Shown here piece after piece: positions 12,396 through 22,952 of a stretch of 64,000 nt of DNA (position 1 is the stretch's first letter; every line of letters starts with the position of its first letter). The position numbers were made by a program, and so were the translations under genes. Where the stretch lies: positions 2,170,001-2,234,000 of the forward strand of contig JAIOJX010000001.1 in NCBI GenBank assembly GCA_022376925.1, in the 5' to 3' direction. Source of the DNA: Tragulus kanchil (taxonomy: Eukaryota; Chordata; Mammalia; Artiodactyla; Tragulidae). Under the pieces are notes generated by a model, which saw only the letters and a program-made list of their open reading frames with translations, was not told where the DNA came from and ran no database searches.

Positions 12396-12811
12396 CGCGC
12401 ACGGCCGCAGCCGCCCCGAGCTCCACCGTGCCGGTGGCCGGGCCTGCGCGTGGGGGCCCCCGCGAGGCTTTCCGCCCTGGGTGGCCGGAATCTCTGGAGG
12501 AGGGTGGGAACCAGCTTGGTGGGCGATGGAGGAGTACTCGGTCGTGAGGTGAAGAGAACAGTGGGGGAGAACCGAGTCCCCTGATAGTTTTCTGTCTCTA
12601 GGTGAGCCCTAAACCGTTTCCACGCCCTTGCGTTTGCGCAGGAAGCCAGCGGAGTTCTGCGTCCTCCGCCCGCACACCGGCCGGTTGAAGGAAGGATCGG
12701 GATTTCCTTTGGTAAGCACCGCTGGGGCTTCCCCGTAGCCCCCGGCCCGGAGCTCACCCCGTGGAGCTCCGTGCCCCTAGGGAGAGCGAGACGGGTGGCA
12801 CGCCCCAGCTC

Positions 12812-12840
12812 CCGTCCGTCCGTCCGTCCGTCCGTCCGCC
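12812..12840 (+). repeat. (GTCC)n microsatellite
   Basis: About six to seven CGTC/GTCC units in a row. Confidence 0.9.
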
Positions 12841-13223
12841 GGGGAAGAGCTGCGCGCAACGCGAGCCGCCCTGGCTGCTGGGCTCGCGCGGCCGGGCCCG
12901 GCGTGCCACGTGGTGGGGCACCTTCGAGCTCATCATCCGAGGCTCGACTCTTTCCCGCTCTGCAGCGTAAGAGCTCCCCGCCCGCCCCTCCCCCACGCCC
13001 CGCCCCACCCGTCGAAGCTGCGCACTGGCTGCCTGGGCACAGCAAGGGCGGCAGGGGCACGTGCGGGGTGGGGCGAGGAGCCTCCGGTCGAGGGGGGACG
13101 GTGGGTGGGTGCCACGCTGCTCAGGCGCAGCCGCGAGTGGGCCGTGTGCAGCTCCGCGAGCGGGGTGGGGTCTCTCATCCGACCCCCTCGCTCCAGCCTC
13201 CAGCTCCCAGCCCCGTCGGCCCC

Positions 13224-13262
13224 GCAGCAGCAGCAGCAGCAGCAGCGGCGGCGGCAGCAGCC
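13224..13262 (+). repeat. CAG/CGG trinucleotide repeat
   Basis: A run of seven to eight CAG units passes into CGG units and back to CAG. It lies in the CpG block 2.3 kb before the PNMA start. I see no supported coding frame around it, so it is listed as a repeat, not as a polyglutamine tract. Confidence 0.85.
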
Positions 13263-15542
13263 TCGCGCGCGTGGTGGAGGCGGTGGTGTGCCGGCACTCT
13301 GGCCTGGAGGCCTCTCCCCACAGGTACCCGTCGGGGCCGGGAGCACCGAGCGCAGGCCCAGCTGCACGGGACTGCCCGCAGTGACCCTCGCCGGCTTCCT
13401 GGGTGTGCCCAGGGCCCTCGCCCGCGAGCGGGATCGCAGGGCCCGAGCACGGCCTGGCGCGCGCCACTTCCCTGCCATGTGCACGCATTGCGACCCGCCG
13501 AGGAACTGCAGGGGGGGAACTGCACCCCTAACCCTGCTCCCAGCCATCGCGGGCAGGACTGGTCGTTCTGGGCCTCGCCCTGGAGGGAGGGAGGGAGGGG
13601 GGCTTCAGCCCTCGCCCTCCTGGCCTCCGCCGGCTTCCAGGGACCAGACGCCCCTGCTCTCAAAGGAGGGCGGTTCGAGGGAGAGGGTGTGGGAAGGGGT
13701 GGAGGGGCTTAGGAAGGTGCGCCCAGGTCGGGGTAGGTGGGGCCCCCCTCCCCCCAGCAGGATGGGGGCGGAGGCTCGGGGACAGCTGCATTGGACGGAG
13801 GTCTGGCACCGGGACCGGCCTCCTGCTCGGGAAGAAGAGGTGGGACGCGGCGGGAGCGGGGGCGGGGACTGGGCGGGCGGGGGCGGGCTCCCGTCCGGCG
13901 TGGCCTGGAGGAGGGGGCGGGGTCACGGGAAGGGGTGGGGCTTCTTGGGCCCGGGGGCGGGGCTCGGCGTCCGGGGCTGAGCCCGTTGGCTGGTGGGGCT
14001 TAGCGGAGGTGGGGCTCAGACGGGGTGGGGCTCGGCGGGGACCTGGGTCGACCGCCGCGGCGCACGGAGGCTTGGCCTCAGGGCTGGCACGCGAGGCCCC
14101 AGTGGGCGGCGGGGGCAAGGGCGGGGTTTCAGGGAGGGGGTGCACCTGAGGGCAGAGCAGCCATCGTAACTGCCCCCGCGCCCGCGCCCCGCCGAGTACC
14201 CGCTGAGCCCTTTCTTGCATTCCCGTCCCCGAGGTCTCGGGCGCACGTCCCTAGACTCAGCATTGGCGCGGCCTGAGCAGCGGCGTGTGGGGCAGACCCT
14301 CTGCCTTGCCGGGCACGGATCCCGTGAAGCAGTGCCCACCGCCCCAGCGCCGGGAGCTGCCCGGGGGTAGCGCTCGAGGGCAGGTCTGGAGCTGCCCGCG
14401 GGTGGAAGCCCGGCCTCTGCGCCGGCGCTGGGTCCTTCCCCGGCGCGAGCACCTGTGAGGCGGCGGAGGCCTCGGCAAGCCCGGCGGAGGGCACGAGGGG
14501 CGGGCTTGCCCGCCCGGGTTTGCAGGGCCTGCGGGCTAGGGCCGCATGGAGGCGGAGAGCGGCCTGTTCCCGCAGCGGGGCACCGCGGACCCTGTGGGGG
14601 TCCCTTCTCGGTCTCAGACTCCCGCTTCCAAACAGTCTGAGACCAGAGGCTCCCGGTCTCCCGCCCTCGATCCCGGCTGCCCACCGCCCCCGCCTCCCCT
14701 CCCCCCAACAACAGAGGATGCCTCTCTGGTTCGAGGCCGGCGACAGCTCCTGTCGCTCCTTGACGGACCGCAGGACCCGGCTCCGCGATGGAACCCCGTG
14801 GCCCACGCTGTTCTCCGTCCCCGTGGCGGCCCAGTCTCCACCGCCACCGGTCTGGCGGCCTCGTGCAGCGCTCCAGCCACGTTCCCCGCTGTCAGGCGTT
14901 TTCTGAGGAAGGAGGGGACTCTCCGGGCTCTGTCCTCCCAGCCTGAGCCCCAGAGAGGCGGGCACTGGATGCCCTGGGACGGCCCAGGCCGGAGCCGGGC
15001 CTGTGGGACCGCACCCACCCCCGACGTGCCGCCAGGCCCACCTGCCCACCCCCACCCCCACCCCGCGCACCCCTACCCACCTCCCTCTTGCCGGCAGGGC
15101 TCTGCGAGGCCTCCCCTCCTAACGCTGGCCTTGTCACCACAGGTGCCTCCGGCGCACAGAGCAGGGCGCTGGGACTTCTTGGAGGAGGGGCCCACAGCAA
15201 GTGGAGGTCAGCAGGGAGGGGAGGCGGTGGGGAGAAGCGGGCCTCGAGAAACCCCTCCCCCCACCAGAGGATGGCTGGGGAGAGCCCTGGGAAGCAGGGG
15301 AGAGTCCCCGGACCCGAACGGTGGTGGGGCGGTGGGGGCGCGCGGGGGAGGCGGGGGGCGGGGGTTGCTGGACGGCCACGAGCGACGCGCGCTCTCCATC
15401 GGCATTCGCAGGCTGCGCGGGCCGAAGGCGCGTCTGCCTCCGTGCTGGGCACCGAGCCAGCATCCCCTGAGTCCCGGTCCCACGTTGTGAGCCGAGTGCC
15501 GCCGCCTGGCCGGAGGCCCCTGCGCCGCAGAACGTGGGAGCC

Positions 15543-17411
15543 ATGGCGGTGAGGCTGCTGGAGGACTGGAGCAAAGGGATGGACCTGGACCCCAGGAAGG
15601 CCTTGCTGATTGTGGGGATCCCCGTGGAGTGCAGTGAGGAGGACATTGAAGAGACCCTGAAGACGGGCTTACAGCCTCTGGGCGCCTACAGGGTGCTGAG
15701 CCGAATGTTCCGACGAGAAGACAACGCGAAGGCGGTGTTCGTTGAGCTGGCGGACCCTGTGGACTACGCCAAGGTGCCCAGTCAGATCCTGGGAAAGCGA
15801 GGGGCCTGGGACGTGGTGGTGAAGCCCCGTAGCTCAGACGAGGAGTTCGTCCACCGGCTGAAGTGCTTCCTCAAACTGGAGGGCCGGGCAGTGGAAGATG
15901 TGGCCAAGGCCCTGGGCCGCGGTGCCCCGCACCCCGAGGGCGCAGAGCCGGAGGACGCGGCGCGAGGCGGGCCCGTGTCCGCCCCAGAGCCCCCGAATGG
16001 AAGCCCCTTGCGCGCACAGCTGAAGCGGTCTCCGGGAAGCCCCTTCCAGGGCCCGGGCGAGCAGAGCTCTAACGGCCGGCGCGAGCAGGCGCCCGAGGGA
16101 GGGACGCGGCGCTGTCTGCTGGAGAGCTTCCGCGACCCGGCCCCGGCCCCGGCCCCGGCCCCGGCCCCGGCCCCGGCCGCCGCGAGAGCCGAGGAGCGCC
16201 TGGACGCCCTGAAGCAGGCCTCCGGGGGCCGGGAGGCGTCGGCGGGCTCCCCGTTTCCGTTCCTGCAGACCTGCCAGGAGTCCGGAGAGAGCATGTCTGG
16301 TTTCCTGCTGCGCCTGGAGCCCCTGCTGCAGCACGTCGTGGGGCGTAGCCCCTTGCCGGTGAGGAGCGTGGACATGATCCGCCTGAAACACATCCTGGCT
16401 CGGGCCTCCATGCCTGCCGCCCTCCGGGGCAAGCTCGAGCTCCTGGATCAGCAGGCCTGTGCGCCCACCTTCCTGGAGCTCCTGAAGCTCATCCGCGACG
16501 AAGAGGAGCGGAAGGCCACCGGGCCGGTGAGCGAGGAGACTCGCAGGCAAGCAAGCCCGGCCCTCGGGGCGGCCGACGTCCAGGTCCCGGCAGAAGCCCG
16601 TGGGCCGAGCCCCCAGGCCGTGGTTCAGGCCCGGCCGGTGGCCGAGAGCGGCACTCAGACCATCCAGAGAGGGCTCGCGCCGCTGCAGAAGCGCAGGCGG
16701 CTGTCCTCCAGCTCGCAGAGCGGGGAGGAAGGCCGCGGGCAGGCGGCGCGGCCCAGCGCGGGAGACCCGCCTCCGACAGCACCGCGGTGGCCTCGGCCGG
16801 CAGAGGAAGAGTCGCGGAAGGAGACGGGCGGCGGCGGCGAGCCACCCCCGGCCCTCGGAGGCGCAGGCTCCGGCCGTCCAGGCCGCCCCTCGCCTCCAGG
16901 GCCGCGGGAGGCGGTCGACGAGAGGAAGCCGCCCTCCGCAGGCGCGGCGGGGGCCTGGGGTGGAGCCGAGGGGCCGGGCGGCCAGGCCCAGGCCCGGCCC
17001 GCTCCGCCTCCGCCGGCCGGCAGGGGCTCCACCAGCCCCGTGCAGGTCCGCTCGGGGAGCCCCCGGAGACCCGAGCCCGGGAGCGTCGCGCACAGGAAAA
17101 GGGAGGCCCCGGTGCCCCACGGAGGCCCCAGCAGAGCAGAGGCAGAAGAAGGCGTGGCCGGGGGAGCCGCCGCGGGCCCGCGCCCAGACAGCGCCCACCC
17201 CGTGGGCCCTGAGCTCACCACGTGGAGGGGCCCAGAGGGGCCTCGCCAGGGGTCGTCTCTGCGGCAGGGCGTCCCAGCTGGCAGGGAGGAGCCGTGCGGT
17301 CAACCGAGGGTGGTCCGGAGAGGAGGCCGCAGCGTGCAGCCTGTGCTGAGGATCAACTACACCGATCTGGGGAAGCCCGAAGAGTGCATCACCCTGGAGG
17401 ACTTTCTGTAG
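15543..17411 (+). CDS. PNMA6-like: PNMA-family protein (PNMA6-like), domesticated Gag derivative
   Basis: A 622-residue intronless reading frame. PNMA proteins descend from the Gag of a Ty3-type LTR retrotransposon and are mainly expressed in brain and testis. The start was set at the ATG in GAGCCATGG because the family begins MAV-LLEDW, as here; an in-frame GTG nine bases upstream is ignored. Residues 1-105 form the RRM-like N-terminal domain (MAVRLLEDW, RKALLIVGIP, FRREDNAKAVFVEL). Residues about 248-325 match the capsid C-terminal domain (SGESMSGFLLRLEPLL, MIRLKHILARA, FLELLKLIRDEEE). Between them, where the family has the capsid N-terminal domain of about 130 residues, there is a Pro/Ala/Gly-rich segment including a (PA)n run coded by a CCGGCC hexamer repeat (16,137-16,180). 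Residues 330-600 are disordered, Arg/Pro/Gly-rich, ending in a distinct tail (RINYTDLGKPEECITLEDFL). No CCHC zinc knuckle is seen. Likely PNMA6E/F group; exact orthology is uncertain. Confidence 0.88.
   Translation: MAVRLLEDWSKGMDLDPRKALLIVGIPVECSEEDIEETLKTGLQPLGAYRVLSRMFRREDNAKAVFVELADPVDYAKVPSQILGKRGAWDVVVKPRSSDEEFVHRLKCFLKLEGRAVEDVAKALGRGAPHPEGAEPEDAARGGPVSAPEPPNGSPLRAQLKRSPGSPFQGPGEQSSNGRREQAPEGGTRRCLLESFRDPAPAPAPAPAPAPAAARAEERLDALKQASGGREASAGSPFPFLQTCQESGESMSGFLLRLEPLLQHVVGRSPLPVRSVDMIRLKHILARASMPAALRGKLELLDQQACAPTFLELLKLIRDEEERKATGPVSEETRRQASPALGAADVQVPAEARGPSPQAVVQARPVAESGTQTIQRGLAPLQKRRRLSSSSQSGEEGRGQAARPSAGDPPPTAPRWPRPAEEESRKETGGGGEPPPALGGAGSGRPGRPSPPGPREAVDERKPPSAGAAGAWGGAEGPGGQAQARPAPPPPAGRGSTSPVQVRSGSPRRPEPGSVAHRKREAPVPHGGPSRAEAEEGVAGGAAAGPRPDSAHPVGPELTTWRGPEGPRQGSSLRQGVPAGREEPCGQPRVVRRGGRSVQPVLRINYTDLGKPEECITLEDFL
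16137..16180 (+). repeat. (CCGGCC)n hexamer inside the PNMA coding region
   Basis: About seven in-frame hexamers encode alternating Pro-Ala. Length changes would keep the frame. Confidence 0.9.
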
Positions 17412-18052
17412 CTGAGGGCAGGGCGGCCCCGCCGGCCCGGCCGGCCACCCCTCGGCCCGCCCCGAGCTCCAGCACCCGTCGAGGCAAGGCTCTGCCCGCG
17501 GGGGCCCGTGTCTCCTCGGCTCGGCGGCTGCTTTCTGGCTGCAGACTCAGCTCCAGTTCTGCTTGTTCTCGTGTGTCGTTTTGCTCCGCGTGCCGTTGTT
17601 CCCCGTCCCGCCAGCCCCGGCGCAGAGACGCCCCCGGCCCGGCCCGGCCCCAGGAGCCGCGGCGAGGAGAGGACGGCCGAGGGCGTGGCCGCCGCCCGCC
17701 CCGGGACCTCGCGCCGGGACCCTCCGGGTCGCAGAGTGGCTTCGGGAGGACCCAGGGACGGGCGTCGTTCCTCGGAAAGGCCTGTCCTCGCTCGGTAGAC
17801 GGCGCCCTGCTGTGTCCCTGTCCCGTGCCCGCCGTGGAGCCTGTGGGCCCGAGGAGCGGGGCTCGGGTCCCGCCGAGAGGCCACCCGCCGCCGCCGCCTC
17901 GGGAAGGGAGGCCGCAGCCGAGGGCGGGCGCCTGGTTGTGGACCCCAGGAGGGGGCCCTGACGCCCTGGGGGCTCCCGTGGCCAGGGCGGGGTGGGGGAG
18001 TTCTTCTCTGTGTGGTCATTGCCTGTGTTCAGCGGTTTCGCTCTTCCATAAA
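17412..18052 (+). other. Probable PNMA 3' untranslated region with CATAAA signal
   Basis: GC-rich non-coding sequence follows the stop codon. The first plausible polyadenylation signal is CATAAA at 18,047-18,052, a known weak variant; no AATAAA is nearer. Assignment is by position only. Confidence 0.4.
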
Positions 18053-19890
18053 GCTCCCTGAAAGTTTCCGCTGGTCGCCTCTCTGCCCTGCGCGGTGGAG
18101 GGAGGCGGCAGCCGGGGGTGGGGCAGTGGCGGGAGCAGCCAGAGAAGCCGGGGGCTGGGGGGGGCTGGGGTGCGGGCCTGGCACGGTCCGAGGGGCTCTC
18201 GTGTGCTCCCCTGGGCTGGAGGGAGCCGGGCGACAGGGACTCGCGGGCGCGGGACTGGGGCGGGGCGGCCCCGGGCCCCTCGGGGAGCCCCCGGGAATAA
18301 GTGGGCTGGATGTGGGGCGGGGTGGGGGGGAGGGCCGGCAGGCCGGAGCGAGGCTCCGGGATCCCCAGCGGCTGCCGTGCCGAGGACCCGCCAGCCAGCC
18401 GCGGCAGGGGCCTGGCATGAGGTCGGAGGCGCCTGCCAGGGGCTGGTGCAGGATTCTGGGCTGGGGCCGCCTGCCCCCGCTGGTCCAGGCGCCGAGGGAC
18501 GTTCCGCAGCACCCGGGGTGGGGGGCGTGTCTGAGGGAAGGCGGCGGGCCGGCAGGAGTGCCGCAGCCCCGGGGGCCCTGGGGAGAGGCGGGAGGGCGGG
18601 CGGGGAGGCGGGCAAGCGCTGTGCCCCACCTCGAGTGCGGGGCGGGCGGGGGCGGGGTCCTGCCGAGGGGCGCGGGCGGCCCCCTCCCGGCCCCACTCCC
18701 CTGCCCCCGTCCTGCGCGCTGGGTGCAGGCAGCAGGCAGGGCGGGGGCCTGTGCGGAGGCTTCAGACAGGGGCCCGGGGATGGCCGCTTCCTGCCCCGAG
18801 CGGGCTCTGGGTCCCGGCCCCGTCGGAGCCCTCGGCGAGGAGGGCACCTGCCAGGCTCGACGGTATGGCTGACCCCGGACACCTGTCCTTGGGCGTGAGC
18901 CCGTCCTGTGTGCGCCTGCGCGTCCGGTGCCCCAGGCCGGCGAGCGTACTGGAGGTACTGTTGATGGCCACCGCTGGGTACCAGGAAGCAGGTGGAGGCC
19001 AGGGATGCTGCCCAGCGGCCGGGCGCACAGCACAGCTCCCGTCACGCGTTTCCAGTCCAAAGTGTCAATAATGGCGAGGTTGACAAAAGCCTGTCGTGGA
19101 GCTGTCACGGTCTCTATGGGGAGTAACGACACGCGGGCTGGGAAGGAAAAGCTGCACACCGCCCCCACCTGTGCCGCAGAAGGTGCGCGCCTGCACATGC
19201 GTGCCCGCGCGTGCGTCCTCTCCCCGTGCACCCTGCACGTCTTTGGATCTAGGCCGGCCTGCGCGTCCGTGCCCCAGGCCGGCGAGCGTCTGCGTCGGGC
19301 GCCCGCGATGAGCCAGGGCGGCGGTGCCTGGAGGGAAGGGCCACCCCGCGCGCGAGGCCTGGGCGGCGGTCCTCCGGCCGCGGTGCTCGCCGCGGCCGCC
19401 AGACGGCGCGCGAGGCCCACGATGGGGCCGGGCCGCCCGTCCGAGGGCGCCGGGGGCCGCGGCCGCCCTTCCCGCGCCGGCCCGCGGGATCCGCGCGGTC
19501 CCGGGCTCCCGAGGAAGGTGGAGCAGGCTTCCTGAGCCCGGGCGCAGCGTCGTCGCCACCGCCGGGCAGGCTCAGGCGGGGGCGAGGAAGGGAGCTGGGT
19601 GCCCGCGAGGCGCCAGAGGCGCTGTGGGGCGAGGTGCCCCGGTGGCCTCCGGCCCCCGGACGCCGGTGTCCAGAGTCGGCCGGCTGGCCGCGTCGTCGAG
19701 GCGCCGGGGATCCACGGGGAGGGCGGCTCGGCCCCGCTTCGGCCGCGAGGGACCCGGCCCAGCCTGCCTCCCCCTGGGCGCTAGGGCTCCAGAGGCCGAG
19801 CAGGGAGGGCGCGGGACGGCGTGGCGGCTGGGCCAGCCTGCGGAGCACGGAGGCTTCCCTTTTTCTGTCACAGGAATGGGTTAGGAGAGA
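18053..19890. other. GC-rich flank, no gene recognised
   Basis: CpG-rich DNA with overlapping compositional open frames on both strands. A short direct repeat (gtgccccaggccggcgagcg) occurs at about 18,927 and 19,269. No supported gene. Confidence 0.5.
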
Positions 19891-20085
19891 ACCATTCCTG
19901 GGTGGGCAAGATCCCCTGAAGAAGGGGTGGGCCACCCGCTCCGGTATTCTCGGGCTTCCCTGGTGGCTCCGACGGTAAAGCATCCGCCTGCAGTGCCGGG
20001 GACCTGCCTTCGGTCCCTGGGTGGGGAAGATCCCCTGGAGAAGGGAACGGCTGCCCACTCCACCAGGCTTGACTCTCGAGAGACA
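19890..20085 (+). repeat. Two joined Bov-tA SINE pieces
   Basis: A partial 3' half (gggcaagatcccctgaag...) is followed directly by a better copy starting gggcttccctggtgg at about 19,950, with a B-box-like ttcggtccctggg and the gaagatcccctggag block. Confidence 0.75.
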
Positions 20086-21153
20086 GTCAGGAGACACCGG
20101 AATCAAGAGAAGCCAGGATCGAGCGAAGCAAGAGCGAAGCATCTTGTCTGTCTTGCGGCTGTGCCGTCGTGAACCGGATGAGAAGCCTAAGCTGACTGTC
20201 AGGGCCGGTCCGGCACGGCAGCCTGGGGCTCTGAGAGGGAGGAGAGAAGAGAGCTGAGTGAGGCCGAGGTGCTCCTGAAGGTCCGGTCTGTCTGGAGGCT
20301 CGGAACGTCCCAGTGCCCGGGCGGGAGGGGGAGGGGGTGCGGGGCAGAGGGAGGGAGGGTGGGGGCAGGGGCGCGGGGGGCCTGCACTGGCCCCGTCTCT
20401 CGGGGCACCGCCTCTCAGTCCTCCGCACGGTCAGCGGGGAAGCCACGCGCGTGCCAAGCAGGGCCGCGGCCGGGGTGGCCGCCCGCTTCAGCCTCCTGCG
20501 CCAATCAGGAGTGTCGGTAAGCGTCCTCGCGGCTCTCCTTCCCCCATAGCAGCCTGCACGTCCTTCTCTCCAGATTGCCTCCCAGATGCTGCATGGCTTC
20601 CCCTGACCGGCCCCCCTGAAAGGCTTGGGGCACTGTCTCCCGGAAGCGGTCCAGGTCCCCGACCTCACACCATCTGGCCTGCACACACGCGGCTGGTTCC
20701 TCTCTCGCACGTCGGCTCTAAGAAACCTTTGGTGTCCCAACGCCTGGAACCCTCCACCGTGGGCTAGTTCTTCAAGAAACCTGACCCAGATGCCGGACGT
20801 CCGCTATGAAATCTCTCCCGCTTGCGTTTCCGTGCAGGAAACAGCCCAGGGACTGGAAGCCGGGGAGAAGTAAGTCCTCTGGCAGGAGCATTTGTGTCAG
20901 ACAGGTGGTACTGTGTTTAAAAGGGGGTTGAGAACGACGGGGTGGGGGTGGGGGCACAGCCCCCTGCAGAAGTCTTTGAGGAAGACTTGCGGTCACCTTG
21001 TACGGCGGCACGTTTTACCTCCGAGCGAACGTCAGCTTGCCTCGTATGGCAAGCACTCTCTATGAAATCCTGGACTGGGGACGTTCTTTCGTAACAAGCA
21101 CGGACTTTCCCCTTACCCTGCCTCTGATCATGTTCGGTTTAACTTCTTCACAG
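20086..21153. other. Unassigned stretch with a possible small exon
   Basis: At 20,838-20,869 a pyrimidine-AG (tttccgtgcag) precedes a 32-base open segment ending at a consensus donor (GTAAGT). It lies on the same strand and just upstream of the SYCP3-like exons, so it may be an upstream exon of that gene, but no homology supports this. The rest holds nothing recognised. Confidence 0.3.
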
Positions 21154-21356
21154 GGGCGCAGCAAAGAAGATGCTGGAAGGACTGGGAGGCACATTTGAGT
21201 GCTCTTTATAATCTCCTGGCTTTACCGGTATAGCTTCTACACGTTTCAGTGTTCACCCGTGGACTGCAAGACGTTTCCTCAGATACGGGCCTTTCACAGT
21301 GGGTCTTTGTTTGTATGTTTGTGGCGTGTGACCTTGCTCATTCTTTTGTTTTACAG

Positions 21357-21458
21357 GCAGAATCTTTTATCTCCCATGTCCTCAGAAGTTTCGGACTTTG
21401 TTTCAGGAGTGGGGTGTAGACGAGCAGAAAGCCCAGGAACAGGAAGGAAAACTAGCTG
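21357..21458 (+). other. SYCP3-like exon, coiled-coil segment
   Basis: The acceptor tgttttacag precedes it. In the frame starting at the third base the peptide contains FRTLFQEWGVDEQKAQEQEG, close to the SYCP3 segment around LFQQWDLDMQKAEEQEE. A donor-like GTGGGT or GTATCA follows; the exact exon end is uncertain. Confidence 0.55.
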
Positions 21459-21484
21459 TGGGTATCACCCTTAGCCTTAAAGCT

Positions 21485-22402
21485 AGATTACTCCCAAAAG
21501 CACATGAAACGATGCTCCACCTCGCTTATTATTAGACAAATGCAAATTAAAACTACAATGAGATATCACCTCACACCCGTCAGAATGGCCATCTTCAAAA
21601 AATCTGCAGACACTAAATGCTGGAGAGGGTGCGGAGAAAAGGGAACCCTCTTGCATTGCTGGTGGGAATGTCGATCGATACAGCCTCTATGGAAGACAGT
21701 CTGGAGATTCCTTAAAACACTAAAAAGAGAAGCACCCTCTGACCCAGCAATCCCACTCTTAGGCTTATATCCTGATGAAATCAAGACTGAAAGAAGCACC
21801 TGTGCCCCAGCGTTCATTGCAGCTCTCTACAATAGCCAGAACGTGGAAGCAACCTAGATGTCCATCGACGAACGAATGGATCCAGAAGCTCTGGTACATA
21901 TATACGATGGGATACTACTCAGCTGTTAGAAGAAATGCAGAAGACTCAGTCCTAATGAAGTGGCTGGCTCTAGAACCTATCATGAAAAGTGAAGAAAGTC
22001 AAAAAGAGAAAGACAAATACAGTGTACTAACACACATATATGGAATCTAGTAGGACGGCCTTGATAACACACGCAGGGAACTCATGGAAAAACAGACAGA
22101 GCATAGGCATAGGGACACTGTGGGGAAGAAACAGGAGGGGAGGCATGGAGGAGTAACACGGAAACCTATACTGTCAGGCGTGGAAAGGACAGCTATTGTC
22201 ATTGAGCTAATGGAAGAGGAGTGCTCAGAATGGGATGGGGCGATGGTTCGGAGGGGAGGGATGGGGGGAACTGTGCGGGGGGGTGGGGACCAGGGACATG
22301 CATATGACTGATCTGGGAACATACATGTCTGTGAACAACAAAACTCTGTAAAGCCTTTAAAATAAAGAATAAAAATAAAGAAATAAAATAACCAAGAAAA
22401 CA
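21485..22402 (+). repeat. L1 LINE 3' part with A-rich tail
   Basis: Starts with the L1 segment encoding the end of ORF2 (a translated HLTPVRMAI / [23 protein letters not shown] text at 21,560-21,720 is typical of mammalian L1), runs through the 3' UTR and ends in an AATAAA-containing A-rich tract. It is a 5'-truncated insertion. The open frame of 117 codons here is L1-derived. Confidence 0.8.
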
Positions 22403-22952
22403 CACACACACACACACACACAAAGCTAGATTACTGTATCAAAGTCTCAGTTTAGCAGTCGCTCAGGCAATGACGGCTTCCGGGGCCGCCCGGCTGGTAA
22501 AGAATGCGCCCTCAACGTGGGAGACCGGGTTCGATCCCTGGGTCGGGAAGATCCCCTGGAGGAGGAGGAAATGGCACGCCACTCCAGTATTCTTGCCTGG
22601 AGAATCCCCTGGCGAGGGGAGACTGGAGGGCTAAGGTCCCTGGGGCGGCAGAGAGTCAGGCACAGCTTAAATCATACGAAGCCCGGCAGCTGGAATCGGG
22701 GAATACCTTTTTTGTTTTCAAGTGGAGTGTTGTATGAGCATTCGGGGCGCATTTCCTTCCAGAGTCCGAGTGACTCCCAATGTCTTTGTGTGCAAATATA
22801 CAAGCATGTGAGAAGGTTTAAGCATATAACTGAATGAAAAGCCCAGAGGAAGACTAGACGTTTGTGGACTGAGAGTGATCTGCTATGATATTTGCACAGT
22901 AGCAAATTGTCCTCAGTGCACGTTGCCCTCTTCATCATGAAGAAATGTGTGT
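21803..22952 (+). repeat. Tandem duplication, unit 1 (about 1.15 kb)
   Basis: The unit contains the end of the L1, a (CA)n tract at 22,401-22,422, a Bov-tA SINE (22,466-22,676) and a unique tail ending aaatgtgtgtac. It recurs at 22,953-24,102 with a period of 1,149. Differences are more frequent in the second half of the unit. Confidence 0.85.
22466..22676 (+). repeat. Bov-tA SINE
   Basis: Contains a good RNA polymerase III B box (gggttcgatccctgggtcgg), the gaagatcccctggagg block, and the ccagtattcttgcctggaga block. A second copy made by the local duplication is at 23,612-23,826. Confidence 0.85.

Larger units (their letters stand above)
10400..15542. promoter_or_regulatory. Very large CpG-rich block upstream of the PNMA gene
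   Basis: For about 5 kb the sequence is extremely GC-rich and CpG-dense, with many GGGGCGGGG-type Sp1 boxes (for example 11,690-11,790 and 13,850-14,040). It ends at the PNMA start codon, so it probably holds the promoter and non-coding 5' exon(s) of that gene; PNMA genes usually have their whole coding region in one exon with a 5' UTR intron. A possible splice acceptor (cgccgcag) lies about 12 bases before the ATG. Open frames of 300-650 codons run on both strands but are overlapping, Arg/Gly/Ala/Pro-rich and explained by the rarity of stop codons in such DNA. Confidence 0.7.

Noticed and set aside
10421..12552. Open frames of about 600 codons on both strands in the CpG block
   Set aside because: They overlap each other, consist almost wholly of Arg, Gly, Ala and Pro, and lie in DNA where stop codons are rare. 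They also read through SINE remnants and minisatellites.
12269..15490. Several 150-350 codon frames before the PNMA start
   Set aside because: Compositional, mutually overlapping on both strands, with no domain and no conserved start.
17222..19535. Long frames after the PNMA stop (up to 463 codons, minus strand)
   Set aside because: Same compositional cause; Pro/Arg-rich without any recognisable motif.
21504..22050. Open frames that look conserved between 21.8 and 23.2 kb
   Set aside because: They are L1 ORF2 and 3' UTR sequence copied by the tandem duplication.
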